A model generated the notes under the pieces. That model was not told the origin of the DNA and ran no database searches. It saw only the letters and a program-made list of their open reading frames with translations. A stretch of 64,000 nt of DNA. Origin: RFPW01 sp040401595 (GTDB lineage: Bacteria > Pseudomonadota > Gammaproteobacteria > Burkholderiales > Burkholderiaceae_E). The stretch covers positions 1 through 64,000 of the forward strand of contig JBBAOE010000012.1 in the NCBI GenBank assembly GCA_040401595.1, written 5' to 3'. Shown here one piece after another: positions 23,929 to 32,388 of the stretch (the stretch's first letter is position 1; every line of letters starts with the position of its first letter). The position numbers and the translations under genes are program-made.

Positions 23929-25203
23929 ATGCATTCGCCATCCACTGACCAATCTGACCGTCAGGCCTGGATGGTGGTTGCCATCGGCGTTGTCGCGCTG
24001 GTCGTGGCGATGGGGATAGGGCGTTTTGTGTTCACCCCGTTACTGCCGATTATGCTGCGGGATGGGACCCTGGACGCAGCCGATGGCGCCCAATGGGCCG
24101 CAGCCAACTACGCTGGCTACCTGGTTGGGGCGCTGACGGCGCGACGCTTCGTATCGAATCCCCCATCCGGCATTCGCATTGCGCTGATCGGCGTGGTCCT
24201 GACCACCTTGAGTATTGCCTTACTGGAGGGCGCAACCCTCCGTTGGCTGGGCGCGGCGATCCGGGCACTGAGCGGCGTCTTCAGTGCCTGGGTCTTAGTC
24301 TGCGCGAGCAGCTGGTGTCTCGCCGAACTGGCCCGACGCGGCACCGCGCAACTGGGGGCCTGGATCTACACTGGGGTTGGTCTGGGCATCGCGATCACCG
24401 GCCTCCTGACATGGCTCGGCGGGCACCAGCCAGCCCGATGGTTATGGGTCGAACTTGGGCTGCTGGCCGCGCTCGGTACCGTGTTCGTCGCGACGCAGCT
24501 TCGCCGGCAATCGGGTCAAGGCGCAGGCGCAGGCTCGGGTCGCTCAGCGCAAACCTCGGCAAGCGCTTCGCTGCAGAACTCATTACCGATCCCGAATCCG
24601 GCCAGTGCCATGGCTCGCAGCGGGAACTGGCGGTTCGTGCTGTGCTATGGAACGTTCGCCTTTGGATATATTGTGCCAGCGACCTTTTTGCCGGCGATGG
24701 CCCGTCAACAGGTCGACGACCCCATGGTGTTCGGACTGACCTGGCCGCTGTTCGGGCTGGCGGCAACCCTGTCGGTGTCGGCTGCCGCCCGCTGGCTATC
24801 GGCCTGGCCGCGTCGGCGGGTGTGGGCACTGGCGCAAGGTGTGCTGGGGCTCGGCACCGCATTGCCGCTGGTGACGCAGGCCCTCTGGTCGCTCGCGTTG
24901 TCTGCCGTACTGGTCGGCGGTACGTTCATGGTGGTCACCATGGCGGGTCTCCAGTTGATTCGTGATCGGGTGCCTGAAAATCCGACGCCGCTCCTGGCCA
25001 ACATGACGGTCGCGTTTGCGACTGGGCAGATTGCCGGCCCGCTGCTGGTCCGATTGCTGGGCGAAGTCCGCTGGGCGGGTTGGGACGCGCTCGAATGGGC
25101 GAGCGTCGTTGCGGCTGTGCTGCTGGGGTTGTCGTCGGCCTGGCTCTGGGTTGATCCCCAGCGGAACCCTGGGTCCGGGAGCGGCAGTCCGTCGAGCGCG
25201 TGA
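23929..25203 (+). CDS. YbfB/YjiJ-family MFS transporter
   Basis: A 424-residue membrane protein. The signature of this MFS group is seen at the N-terminus (GIGRFVFTPLLPIML, then AQWAAANYAGYLVGAL), with about twelve hydrophobic helices. The central loop (RRQSGQGAGAGSGRSAQTSAS) is low complexity. ATG 23929 is the first ATG; an upstream TTG at 23914 is possible. It follows dbpA by 25 bp on the same strand and may share its transcript. Members are annotated as sugar or drug carriers without firm substrates. Confidence 0.88.
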   Translation: MHSPSTDQSDRQAWMVVAIGVVALVVAMGIGRFVFTPLLPIMLRDGTLDAADGAQWAAANYAGYLVGALTARRFVSNPPSGIRIALIGVVLTTLSIALLEGATLRWLGAAIRALSGVFSAWVLVCASSWCLAELARRGTAQLGAWIYTGVGLGIAITGLLTWLGGHQPARWLWVELGLLAALGTVFVATQLRRQSGQGAGAGSGRSAQTSASASLQNSLPIPNPASAMARSGNWRFVLCYGTFAFGYIVPATFLPAMARQQVDDPMVFGLTWPLFGLAATLSVSAAARWLSAWPRRRVWALAQGVLGLGTALPLVTQALWSLALSAVLVGGTFMVVTMAGLQLIRDRVPENPTPLLANMTVAFATGQIAGPLLVRLLGEVRWAGWDALEWASVVAAVLLGLSSAWLWVDPQRNPGSGSGSPSSA

Positions 25204-25258
25204 TCTAGGAACCAGGCTTTGCTTTGCGCATGCCCCGTCGTGAGGCCTAAGCGACTGT

Positions 25259-25678
25259 TCAAAGGGCGACCATGGGTCCCCGGACTTTCAGATTGAGCTG
25301 GCCCGCCAAGCCCGCGCTGCGGTGTTTGGCAATTTTCTGGTAGGCCGGGTTTTCAAGCATGGCCACCATGGCGGCCAGCGATGGGTACTCGACCAGCGCC
25401 ACCATGTCCCAGAGTTCATCGACTTCGCCGAGCATGAGTCCGGTCACGGGTCCTGCATAGCCAGTTGTTCCGCCCACGGCCTTGATCTGATCGACAACTT
25501 CGCTCGCATAACGCTGATAGGCCTGAAAGCCGCTCAAGTCCGAGTCTGATCCATCCGGATATTCTGCCTTCGGCCTGAATTTCAGGAGGTTGACCATGAC
25601 GAACGGGCCGCTCTCGGGAGCCATGAAGAAGTCCTTGGCCTGTTCCGAACTGGGATAGAGCTGATTAGTGACGTTCAT
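25259..25678 (-). CDS. DUF1330 family protein
   Basis: A 139-residue soluble protein of the dimeric alpha/beta-barrel (ferredoxin-like) DUF1330 group: GPFVMVNLLKFRPKAEYPDG, YASEVVDQIKAVGGTTGYAGPV, and DMVALVEYPSLAAMVAMLENPAYQKIAKHRSAGL are the family landmarks. Biochemical function is unknown. It is convergent with the MFS gene (55 bp apart) and divergent from the DUF4136 lipoprotein gene. Confidence 0.87.
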   Translation of the reverse strand: MNVTNQLYPSSEQAKDFFMAPESGPFVMVNLLKFRPKAEYPDGSDSDLSGFQAYQRYASEVVDQIKAVGGTTGYAGPVTGLMLGEVDELWDMVALVEYPSLAAMVAMLENPAYQKIAKHRSAGLAGQLNLKVRGPMVAL

Positions 25679-25829
25679 GGGCCCTCAAGGATGTCGGGTT
25701 CTTCAGGCTCGATTGTAGGCGTTGGGCTGATCAGCCGCACCCGGATCCCGAGCTGGGATCAGGAAAGGTTTTTGCTCACCCACCGACTCGTCTGGGTAAT
25801 TCCAGTGTGAAGAGGAGGCCGATCTAACC

Positions 25830-26489
25830 ATGCGAATTTTTGTCATTGTCCTGGCGCTCCTGCTTGGCGGTTGCGCCAGCACGCTGCGAACTGAGATTTC
25901 CACATTCCATCAGATCAAGGCGGAGTCCAGCGCCGGGTCGATGGGCGCAAGCCCGCGCTTCGCGATCATGCCGCTCGATGCCGAGCAGCGCGATAGCCTC
26001 GAATATCAGTCCTATGCGGCTCTGGTCTCGGGCCAGCTGCAGGCGCTGCGCTGGACCCCGGTGCCGCCCGACCAGGCTGCGATCCGGGTCACCCTGCGCT
26101 ACGGCGTTGGGTCCGTGCAGTCGCTGGTCGTTGGCGATGCCTTTGGGAGTGCCTATGGCGGCTTCAATTCCTGGGGCGGATACTGGGGCCCGGGCTGGGG
26201 AGGTCCGCGTGGCGCGTCCATTGGCATGGGGTTCCCCTTGGGCCAATGGCAGCGCGATGTTCGTGTCGTTTATCTGCGCGAACTCATCCTGCGGATCGAA
26301 CGCTCAGGCGCTGGCGGCGCAGGCGCGCCCGCGCAGGAGCGACTCTACGAAGCGACAGTTCGCAGCGAAGGCAACACCCCATCGCTACCCATGGTGATGC
26401 CGGCCATGATTCGCGCGCTGTTTCGGGATTTTCCAGGGCCCAGTGGGGTGGAGCGTTCGGTCGAGGTGTTGTTGAAGGAGGGCGGTTGA
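25830..26489 (+). CDS. DUF4136-type lipoprotein
   Basis: A 219-residue lipoprotein. The signal peptide is short (MRIFVIVLALLLGG-C) with lipobox LLGGC. The following STLRTEISTFHQI and the repeated core (FAIMPLDAEQRDSLEYQSYAALVSGQLQALRWTPV) are typical of DUF4136 proteins, envelope proteins of unknown role. A Gly/Trp/Tyr-rich segment (GGFNSWGGYWGPGWGG) in the middle is characteristic. A good ribosome site (GAGGAGG) precedes the ATG. Confidence 0.82.
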   Translation: MRIFVIVLALLLGGCASTLRTEISTFHQIKAESSAGSMGASPRFAIMPLDAEQRDSLEYQSYAALVSGQLQALRWTPVPPDQAAIRVTLRYGVGSVQSLVVGDAFGSAYGGFNSWGGYWGPGWGGPRGASIGMGFPLGQWQRDVRVVYLRELILRIERSGAGGAGAPAQERLYEATVRSEGNTPSLPMVMPAMIRALFRDFPGPSGVERSVEVLLKEGG

Positions 26490-26589
26490 CGTGTCGCCCT
26501 GATCCCACAGCCTCGAACTCGACTTGATCCGTGGCGGGTGCCATCCCACACTGGGTGTCCACCGTTTTCTGCTACTCAAGTCAAAAATC

Positions 26590-27699
26590 ATGATGTTTGC
26601 CTGCCCCGAAGTGGTTGTCGAGGTTCGTGGTCGCGTTGGGTGCCTGACCCTCAACCGACCCAAATCCATCAACGCACTGTCGCTCCCCATGATTCGCGCC
26701 ATCACGGCCGCATTGCTTGCCTGGCAACAGGATCCCGACGTTGCTGCCGTCGCTATCCGCGGCACCGGTAAAGAGGGACCGTTCGGACATTTTTGTGCTG
26801 GGGGTGATATCCGGTTCTTCCACAAGGCCGCTCTGGAGGGTCTGGCGGAGCTGGAAGATTTCTTTACCGAGGAATATGCGCTCAACCATCTCATCCACCG
26901 ATTCGGTAAACCAGTGCTTGCGCTGATGGAAGGGATCGTCATGGGGGGTGGCATGGGACTGGCCCAGGGGGCATCCCACCGGGTCGTGACTGAGAACAGC
27001 AAACTCGCCATGCCGGAGACGCTGATTGGTCTGTTTCCCGACGTGGGCGGCGGATATTTTCTGAGTCGATTGGCTGGGCGCCTGGGGGAATGGCTGGCGC
27101 TGACGGGCGCTGTGATCAGTGGGCCCACTGCGGTGGAGATCGGCTGGGCGGATCGTTACATGTCGAGCGCACGATTGCCCGAACTCTGGGACGCGTTGGC
27201 GCAGATGCAAGCGCCGCGCTCCGAAGCCCTCCAGGATCTTCTGGCGTCTTTGGGCGAAACATCGATCGTTCCTGAGCCCCTGCCGCGTCCGCAAATCGAC
27301 CGCTATTTTGCACAGGCCTCGGTGTCGGAGATCGTGGCGTCCCTGGCCGGTGAGGCGCATCCATGGGCGCAAACGGCGCTTGAAGCGTTGGGTAAACGCT
27401 CGCCTTTAATGCTGCAGGTGACCCTCGAGCAGGTCAGACGTGCCCGCACCATGAGCCTGGCTGACGAACTGAGAATGGAACGCGACCTGGTGCGCCATTG
27501 TTTTCACCCGCACCACCTGCATCGACGCGGGGGCCAAACGGAAACCGCCGAGGGGATTCGGGCCCTGGCGATTGATAAAGATCATCATCCCCGCTGGGTG
27601 CCTGCTGACCTGGATCAGGTCACCACCGACATGGTGGCGCCCTTTTTTATCAGCCCTTGGCCACGCTGGGCCCACCCGCTGCGCGCGCTCTCCGATTGA
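26590..27699 (+). CDS. 3-hydroxyisobutyryl-CoA hydrolase-like crotonase
   Basis: A 369-residue crotonase-superfamily enzyme with the long HIBYL-CoA hydrolase architecture. Landmarks: CLTLNRPKSINALS, HFCAGGDIR, FFTEEYALNHLIHRFGKPVLALMEGIVMGGGMGLAQGASHRVVTE, AMPETLIGLFPDVGGGYFLSRL, and the C-terminal HHPRWVPADLDQVTTDMVAPFF. The glutamate in AMPET and the aspartate in FPDVG are retained. It would hydrolyse 3-hydroxyisobutyryl-CoA in valine catabolism, or a related beta-hydroxyacyl-CoA. ATGs at 26590 and 26593 are both possible. No other valine-pathway gene is adjacent. Confidence 0.88.
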   Translation: MMFACPEVVVEVRGRVGCLTLNRPKSINALSLPMIRAITAALLAWQQDPDVAAVAIRGTGKEGPFGHFCAGGDIRFFHKAALEGLAELEDFFTEEYALNHLIHRFGKPVLALMEGIVMGGGMGLAQGASHRVVTENSKLAMPETLIGLFPDVGGGYFLSRLAGRLGEWLALTGAVISGPTAVEIGWADRYMSSARLPELWDALAQMQAPRSEALQDLLASLGETSIVPEPLPRPQIDRYFAQASVSEIVASLAGEAHPWAQTALEALGKRSPLMLQVTLEQVRRARTMSLADELRMERDLVRHCFHPHHLHRRGGQTETAEGIRALAIDKDHHPRWVPADLDQVTTDMVAPFFISPWPRWAHPLRALSD

Positions 27700-27723
27700 G
27701 CGACGAGTGGGCCAGCCGCTGCT

Positions 27724-28230
27724 TCAGGGATTGCCCAGATAGTCCCGTTTGCCGATTTCGACGCCGTTGTGGCGCAGGATGCAAAACGTCGCCGTGACGT
27801 GAAAGTAGACGTTCGGTAGCCCATGACCCAGCAGGAATTGCATGCCCTTGTAGTGGGTTTCCTTTTCACCCCGCTTGGTCACGATGTCCTTGTCTTCGGT
27901 GCCATCGATCTGCTCGGGCTTGAAGGTCTGGATGAAGGCGACGGTTTTGGCGATTCGGGCCTTGAGGTCCGCCAGGCTCTGCTCGTTATCCTCATAGACC
28001 GGGGGCTCAACGCCTGCCAGCCGGGCGATAACCCCCTTGGCCGTGTCACAGGCAATCTGGACCTGGCGGGTCATGTTGAGCATGTCCGGGTAGAGGCGAA
28101 ACCGGGTCAGAGCGGTTTCATCGAGTTTTTTCGCATCGACGAAGGCCTGAGCCTTGTCGAGCAAGTTGCTGAGGTTGTTCAGCGAATTGGAGATTCTCGG
28201 CACGCTGGCCTGGTACATCGAAATCGTCAT
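27724..28230 (-). CDS. DUF1993 family protein
   Basis: A 168-residue helical protein of the DUF1993 group, related to the DinB-like four-helix bundle: MTISMYQASVPRISNSLNNLSNLLDKAQAFVDAKK, then RLYPDMLNMTRQVQIACDTAKGVIARLAGVE, and the C-terminal GHGLPNVYFHVTATFCILRHNGVEIGKRDYLG. These landmarks are diagnostic for the family. Function is unknown. It is convergent with the crotonase gene and divergent from the BON-domain gene. Confidence 0.88.
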   Translation of the reverse strand: MTISMYQASVPRISNSLNNLSNLLDKAQAFVDAKKLDETALTRFRLYPDMLNMTRQVQIACDTAKGVIARLAGVEPPVYEDNEQSLADLKARIAKTVAFIQTFKPEQIDGTEDKDIVTKRGEKETHYKGMQFLLGHGLPNVYFHVTATFCILRHNGVEIGKRDYLGNP

Positions 28231-28405
28231 GGGATCTTCTTTGTCGGGAACATGGGAGGCTCAGTGTAGGGCTTCTTCGGATATTTGGTGTTGCAGTGGA
28301 CTGGCTTGGATAAGGGGGAGATCGCCCTCAGGTGCTTGGCTTGCTTGGGATTCCATCAGCACTTGTAACCGAGACACTCGAATCTTTCTCTCCTGGAGTC
28401 CCATC

Positions 28406-28729
28406 ATGAAAAAATTCGCTATTGCCCCCCTGTTTCTCGCATCGGCCGCACTTCTGGGTACCCTCCATCTGTCGGGTTGTGCCGTCAGTCGCGATCAGGA
28501 AACGGTTGGGGCCTACATTGATGACTCATCCATCACGGCGCGAATCAAGAGTCGTTTTTTTGAAAGCAAGAAAGTGGACGGAACCAGTATCTCGGTCGAG
28601 ACGCTTAATGGGACCGTCATGCTCTCCGGTTTTGCCAAGTCGCCTGAGGAAATGGCCTCAGCCGCAGAGATCGCTCGCGGGGTGCAAGGTGTGAAGCGGG
28701 TGAAGAACGAAATCTCCGTGCGTGGCTGA
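28406..28729 (+). CDS. BON-domain lipoprotein
   Basis: A 107-residue lipoprotein: signal peptide with lipobox HLSGC, then one BON domain (DSSITARIKSRFFESKKVDGTSISVETLNGTVMLSGFAKSPEEMASAAEIARGVQGVKRVKNEISV). BON domains bind phospholipid surfaces and occur in OsmY-like envelope stress proteins. A clear GGAG ribosome site places the start at 28406; a longer upstream reading frame has none. The tiny DUF5670 gene follows 31 bp downstream, a frequent stress-related pairing. Confidence 0.88.
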   Translation: MKKFAIAPLFLASAALLGTLHLSGCAVSRDQETVGAYIDDSSITARIKSRFFESKKVDGTSISVETLNGTVMLSGFAKSPEEMASAAEIARGVQGVKRVKNEISVRG

Positions 28730-28760
28730 TTACGCTCGGGGATGGGGCGGGGGCTGATCG

Positions 28761-28907
28761 ATGCTTGAATCGATCATCGTCGTCCTGCTGGTGCTTTGGC
28801 TGCTGGGCGTGGTGACTGCCTACACCTTGGGCGGGTTCATCCACATCCTGTTGGTCATCGCAGTCATTGCCGTACTGCTTCGCTTGATTCGGGGGAAACC
28901 GCTATAG
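28761..28907 (+). CDS. Small DUF5670 (Lmo0937-type) membrane protein
   Basis: A 48-codon gene that encodes two hydrophobic helices separated by the conserved TAYTLGGFIH turn: MLESIIVVLLVLWLLGVV, then ILLVIAVIAVLLRLIRGKPL. This is the diagnostic pattern of the lmo0937 family (DUF5670), found widely as an inner-membrane miniprotein of unknown role and often next to stress genes. It lies 31 bp after the BON lipoprotein gene. Confidence 0.85.
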   Translation: MLESIIVVLLVLWLLGVVTAYTLGGFIHILLVIAVIAVLLRLIRGKPL

Positions 28908-28956
28908 AGCGGCATCCCCCGGGCGAAACGGACTGGGTCTTCGAACCCCTGACGGT

Positions 28957-30759
28957 TCAACGTCGATGATACGTGGGTGCCAGTTTGTAGACCGGCGTCG
29001 GGATCCCCTCATACCGCGCCTTGAGCTGGAGCGACAGAAACTGGGAGTAATGTCGCGACTGGTGGAGGTTGCCGCCGTGGAACCAGAGCGCTGGTACCTG
29101 GGTGGGTTTCCACATATTGCGCAGTTCGCCTTCCCAGGGCCCCGGATCTTTTGGGGTGTTTGAACCCAATCCCCAGACTTTGCCGACCTGGTCGGCAACT
29201 TCCGGTGAGATCAGATCCGCGAGCCACCCATTCATCGAGCCATAACCGGTGGCGTACACGATCAGATCGGCTGGCAGTTCGGTGCCGTCGGTCAGGGTGA
29301 CGGACGTGGGGTTGATCCGCTCGATATTGACCGCGCTGCGCAGATGGATCGAACCGTTGGCAACCAATTCCGAGGCGCCCACATCAATGTAATAGCCAGA
29401 GCCACGGCGCAGGTACTTCATGAACAACCCGGAGCCATCAACGCCGAAATCAAGCAGAAATCCAGCCTTTTCCAAACGTTGATACAGATCGGCATTCCGA
29501 CGCTTCATCTCGTCGTAGACCGGGATCTGCATCGGCGCCATGATCTTGTAGGGGATCGATGCGAAGGTCAGGTCGGCCCGATCGGTTGTCATCCCGCCGT
29601 TGACGGCTGACTCGGAATACAGGCCGCCCAGTGCGAGTTCCATCAGTGAGTCTGAAGGGGCGATATGGGTCGAGCTGCGCTGGATCATGGTCACATCGGC
29701 CCCATGCTCCCAGAGCGCGGCGCAGATATCGTGCGCCGAGTTGTTCGACCCCAGGACGACGCAGTGTTTGCCGCGATACGCCTCGGGTCCGGGGTGTTTG
29801 CTCGAGTGATGCTGATCGCCCAGGAAATCCGCTGCGCCCGGGATCTCAGGCACGTAGGGATAACCAGAGACGCCCAGCGCGAAGACCAGTTGCTGTGGCC
29901 GCAGGGTGACGGGTTTGCCCTCGCGTTCCACCTCGACCACCCATTCGTGCCGCGCCTCGTCGTAATGGGCTTTGCGCGCGACGGTCGAGCCCCAGTAGTT
30001 GAGTTCCATGACCCGCGTATACATTTCCAGCCAATCGCCGAGCTTGTCTTTGGGGGCAAAGACCGGCCAATCATCGGGGAAGGGCAGATAGGGCAGGTGG
30101 TCGTACCAGACCGGGTCATGCAGGCAAAGGCTTTTGTAACGGTTGCGCCAGGAGTCGCCCGCTCGCGCATTTTTTTCCACGATGATGGTTGGCACCCCAA
30201 GCCGACGCAACCGCGCGCCAAGAGCGATGCCGCCCTGACCCCCACCGACGATCAGCACATAGGGCTGTTCGGTATAGCCGAGCGTCTTCTGTTCTTCCTG
30301 ACGCTGCTCTAGCCAGGTTTGGCGGCCGGGATGGACGCCGTGCTCGGCACCCATCCGGCGGCGTGATCCCTTATGTTCTTCATGACCTTTGAGTTCGGTC
30401 ATCGTAGTCAGTAAGGTCCAGGCTCTGCCGTGGCGTAGGCGCAGATGCCCTCGACCCCGGGCGACAGCCGTCTCGAAGGTGAACCAGGAATCAATCACCC
30501 CGTCGGCCTCCGAGGGCTGCCCCTCCACGTGGAAGCCACTCGGGTCGACCTCGGCGAGCCGTTCCTGCAGCATCGCCTGAATCGCATCGGGGCTCTCCTG
30601 GGTGCAGATGTTCCAGGTAAAGGCGACGAGATCGCGCCAGTAACACTCCGCTTCGAACAGCCCCATGACCGAGTCCAGATCACGGTTTTTCAGCGCGGTT
30701 TCGAATTCGCCCAGCCAGCTGGTGGCGATTTGGACAGGGGATAGCGACAGATCGGTCAT
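28957..30759 (-). CDS. Flavin-containing monooxygenase with N-terminal SnoaL-like domain
   Basis: A 600-residue two-part protein. Residues about 1-125 form an NTF2/SnoaL-like domain (LGEFETALKNRDLDSVMGLFEAECYWRDLVAFTWN). Residues about 165-600 form an FAD/NADPH monooxygenase: FAD-binding VGGGQGG (171-177), ARAGDSWRNRYKSLCLHDPVWYDHLPYLPFP, and the second Rossmann motif VVLGSNNSAHDICAALWEHGADVT. The last resembles the YUCCA/FMO-like group. It would oxygenate a soft nucleophile or ketone; the substrate is unknown. The start at 30759 has a nearby GAGGCAG ribosome site; a longer in-frame reading to 30969 adds 70 unlikely residues. It is divergent from the SRAP gene. Confidence 0.88.
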   Translation of the reverse strand: MTDLSLSPVQIATSWLGEFETALKNRDLDSVMGLFEAECYWRDLVAFTWNICTQESPDAIQAMLQERLAEVDPSGFHVEGQPSEADGVIDSWFTFETAVARGRGHLRLRHGRAWTLLTTMTELKGHEEHKGSRRRMGAEHGVHPGRQTWLEQRQEEQKTLGYTEQPYVLIVGGGQGGIALGARLRRLGVPTIIVEKNARAGDSWRNRYKSLCLHDPVWYDHLPYLPFPDDWPVFAPKDKLGDWLEMYTRVMELNYWGSTVARKAHYDEARHEWVVEVEREGKPVTLRPQQLVFALGVSGYPYVPEIPGAADFLGDQHHSSKHPGPEAYRGKHCVVLGSNNSAHDICAALWEHGADVTMIQRSSTHIAPSDSLMELALGGLYSESAVNGGMTTDRADLTFASIPYKIMAPMQIPVYDEMKRRNADLYQRLEKAGFLLDFGVDGSGLFMKYLRRGSGYYIDVGASELVANGSIHLRSAVNIERINPTSVTLTDGTELPADLIVYATGYGSMNGWLADLISPEVADQVGKVWGLGSNTPKDPGPWEGELRNMWKPTQVPALWFHGGNLHQSRHYSQFLSLQLKARYEGIPTPVYKLAPTYHRR

Positions 30760-30908
30760 GGGCTGCCTCAACGGTTTGTAGTGTGTAAAGAGTCTCGTTG
30801 TTCCATCATTCAACTCCGACTCGAGTCTGGTGTGAACCCCGTGAGAACCCGGGTCAACCCACACGTGGTCTGGCCCTGCGCAGGCCTGTTGCTGAAGGTC
30901 CGGGCAAA

Positions 30909-30940
30909 GAGGAACGCAGTCGTTGAGGAACGCAGTCGTT
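30909..30940. repeat. Perfect 16-bp tandem duplication
   Basis: GAGGAACGCAGTCGTT is duplicated head to tail (30909-30924 and 30925-30940), followed by the beginning of a third copy (GAGGC). It lies in the 269-bp divergent intergenic region between the monooxygenase and SRAP genes. Confidence 0.9.
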
Positions 30941-30975
30941 GAGGCTGTGCAAAAATCGCCCCTGAACAATTGCTT

Positions 30976-30994
30976 GCGCGCGGATTCCGCGCGC
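30976..30994. promoter_or_regulatory. 19-bp GC palindrome upstream of SRAP gene
   Basis: GCGCGCGGA and TCCGCGCGC are perfect 9-bp half sites around a single central T, 35 bp before the SRAP start codon. This is a candidate operator or a hairpin in the leader. It does not match the LexA consensus CTGT-N8-ACAG. Confidence 0.45.
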
Positions 30995-31028
30995 GTAAAA
31001 CCACTGTTAATCGGGAGATCCAGCCGCT

Positions 31029-31754
31029 GTGTGTGCGCATTACGAACATGTCCCGGCGCCCGACTGGTTTCCCCGGTATTTCGGGGCGAAACCGCCAGAG
31101 TCTCTCGGCAAACTGGATCTGTGGCCCGGCTATCTGGGCTCGTTCGTGCGGCTTGCGGTCACGGGTACGTCCCGTCCGGAGGCGGCCCGTGTTGAGCAGG
31201 TCGATGTTGAACAGGTCCATGGTGAGCCGGTCCATGCTGATCTGACCGAATACGAGGCCGTGAACGGCCTGTTTGGTCTGGTGCCGCACTGGGCGGCGGA
31301 TCTGAAGCTTGCTCGCAGTACCTATAACGCCCGCAGTGAAACCGTCGCGACCAAACCCAGTTTTCGCGATGCCTGGCGTAAGGGACGCCACTGCATCATT
31401 CCCGCGCGGGCGATCTACGAACCCGACTGGCGCAGCGGCAAGGCGATTGCGACGCGCATCGAGCGCTCGGATGGTCGACCCCTTGGGATTGCCGGTTTAT
31501 GGGACACGTGGAAAAACCCCGATGGTTCCTGGTTGTGCAGTTACACCATGCTCACCATCAATGCCGATACGCATCCTCTGATGCAGAATTTTCACAAGCC
31601 AGCCGACGAAAAACGCATGGTGGTGATCTTGCCCGAGTCCTCGTACGGGGACTGGTTACGGGCTCCAGCAGCTGGCAGCAGCGTGTTTCTGACCCAGTTT
31701 CCGGCCGATGAACTCGTCGCCCGGGATGATCCTGTCAGCGCTCGATCCGGGTGA
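31029..31754 (+). CDS. SRAP/YedK family DNA-protein crosslink protein
   Basis: A 241-residue protein of the SOS response-associated peptidase family (YedK, human HMCES), which covalently caps abasic sites in single-stranded DNA. The start is GTG followed directly by cysteine (M-C-A-H), so Met removal exposes the catalytic Cys2. Other landmarks: FGLVPHWA, YNARSETVATKPSFRDAW, CIIPARAIYEPDW with the conserved glutamate, and YTMLTINADTHP. A 15-bp triple repeat at 31191-31235 inserts V-E-Q-V-D / V-E-Q-V-H / G-E-P-V-H in a loop. Its 3' end overlaps the convergent SYLF gene by 20 bp. Confidence 0.9.
   Translation: MCAHYEHVPAPDWFPRYFGAKPPESLGKLDLWPGYLGSFVRLAVTGTSRPEAARVEQVDVEQVHGEPVHADLTEYEAVNGLFGLVPHWAADLKLARSTYNARSETVATKPSFRDAWRKGRHCIIPARAIYEPDWRSGKAIATRIERSDGRPLGIAGLWDTWKNPDGSWLCSYTMLTINADTHPLMQNFHKPADEKRMVVILPESSYGDWLRAPAAGSSVFLTQFPADELVARDDPVSARSG
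31191..31235 (+). repeat. 15-bp in-frame triple repeat in the SRAP gene
   Basis: Three 15-bp units (31191-31205, 31206-31220, 31221-31235) differ at a few positions and encode V-E-Q-V-D, V-E-Q-V-H and G-E-P-V-H. They preserve frame and probably extend a surface loop. Confidence 0.85.
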
Positions 31755-32286
31755 TTTTTGAGCCTTCGAACGTCAGGTTGTACATCAGCCCTTTGCCCGA
31801 AAAAATGAACCCGATGATGGGACGATTCAGGGTTTCGGAATCGATGGCCCCCCCGGCTCCCAGGGTCGCGACGGCGACGCTGGCATCGACGCCAGCCTTC
31901 CAGCCTTCGCTCTGGCGAAACGTCGCGAGCGCACCCGGGTTCATGAACAGGATGATCTGACTGCGAGACTGGGCGCCCAGCTGGAATCCGAACGATGCCG
32001 AGGCGATGTTGTAGTAGCCCGCTTGAGCGCCTTTGATCATCAGCGCCCCTTCACCATACTCGCCGCCGATCCCAATGCCCGCCTTGATGACGTTGGGAAA
32101 GACCAGAACACCAGCCGCTCGTTTGGCGAGCTCATGGCCAGCTGGTGCTTCCTTTTCAAAATTGACCAGGGCCTCCCGCACCCGGGCGTCGATCTCTTCG
32201 CGCAAGGCTGCGCACGCGAAGCCGCTTTGAATCAGCAGGATGGACGCAAGCAGGCAACGCGTCAGGATGCTTACAGAACCGGCCAT
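31735..32286 (-). CDS. SYLF-domain (YSC84-like) lipid-binding protein
   Basis: A 183-residue secreted protein. The signal peptide (ILTRCLLASILLIQSGFACA) precedes the SYLF core: AAGVLVFPNVIKAGIGIGGEYGEGALM, GYYNIASASFGFQLGAQSRSQIILFM, and the C-terminal GFIFSGKGLMYNLTFEGSKITRI. SYLF proteins bind phosphoinositides in eukaryotes; bacterial members are periplasmic or outer-membrane proteins with unclear roles. The ATG at 32286 has an AGGAAGA ribosome site; an upstream ATG at 32358 has none. Confidence 0.88.
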   Translation of the reverse strand: MAGSVSILTRCLLASILLIQSGFACAALREEIDARVREALVNFEKEAPAGHELAKRAAGVLVFPNVIKAGIGIGGEYGEGALMIKGAQAGYYNIASASFGFQLGAQSRSQIILFMNPGALATFRQSEGWKAGVDASVAVATLGAGGAIDSETLNRPIIGFIFSGKGLMYNLTFEGSKITRIER

Positions 32287-32388
32287 GGAGATCTTCCTCA
32301 GAAGAGTTTGTAACCTGGGCCCGGGAACAGGGGTTGGGGCGAGACAGGTGCTGCGCATGAGCTCCTGGGCCAGGTGCGGATACGGGCT

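Noticed and set aside
30976..31028. A LexA (SOS) box upstream of the SRAP gene
   Set aside because: The palindrome is GCGCGCGGA-T-TCCGCGCGC; there is no CTGT-N8-ACAG consensus in the region.
30810..31391. A 193-codon minus-strand ORF overlapping the SRAP gene
   Set aside because: It is antisense to conserved SRAP motifs and contains the intergenic repeats; no domain is seen.
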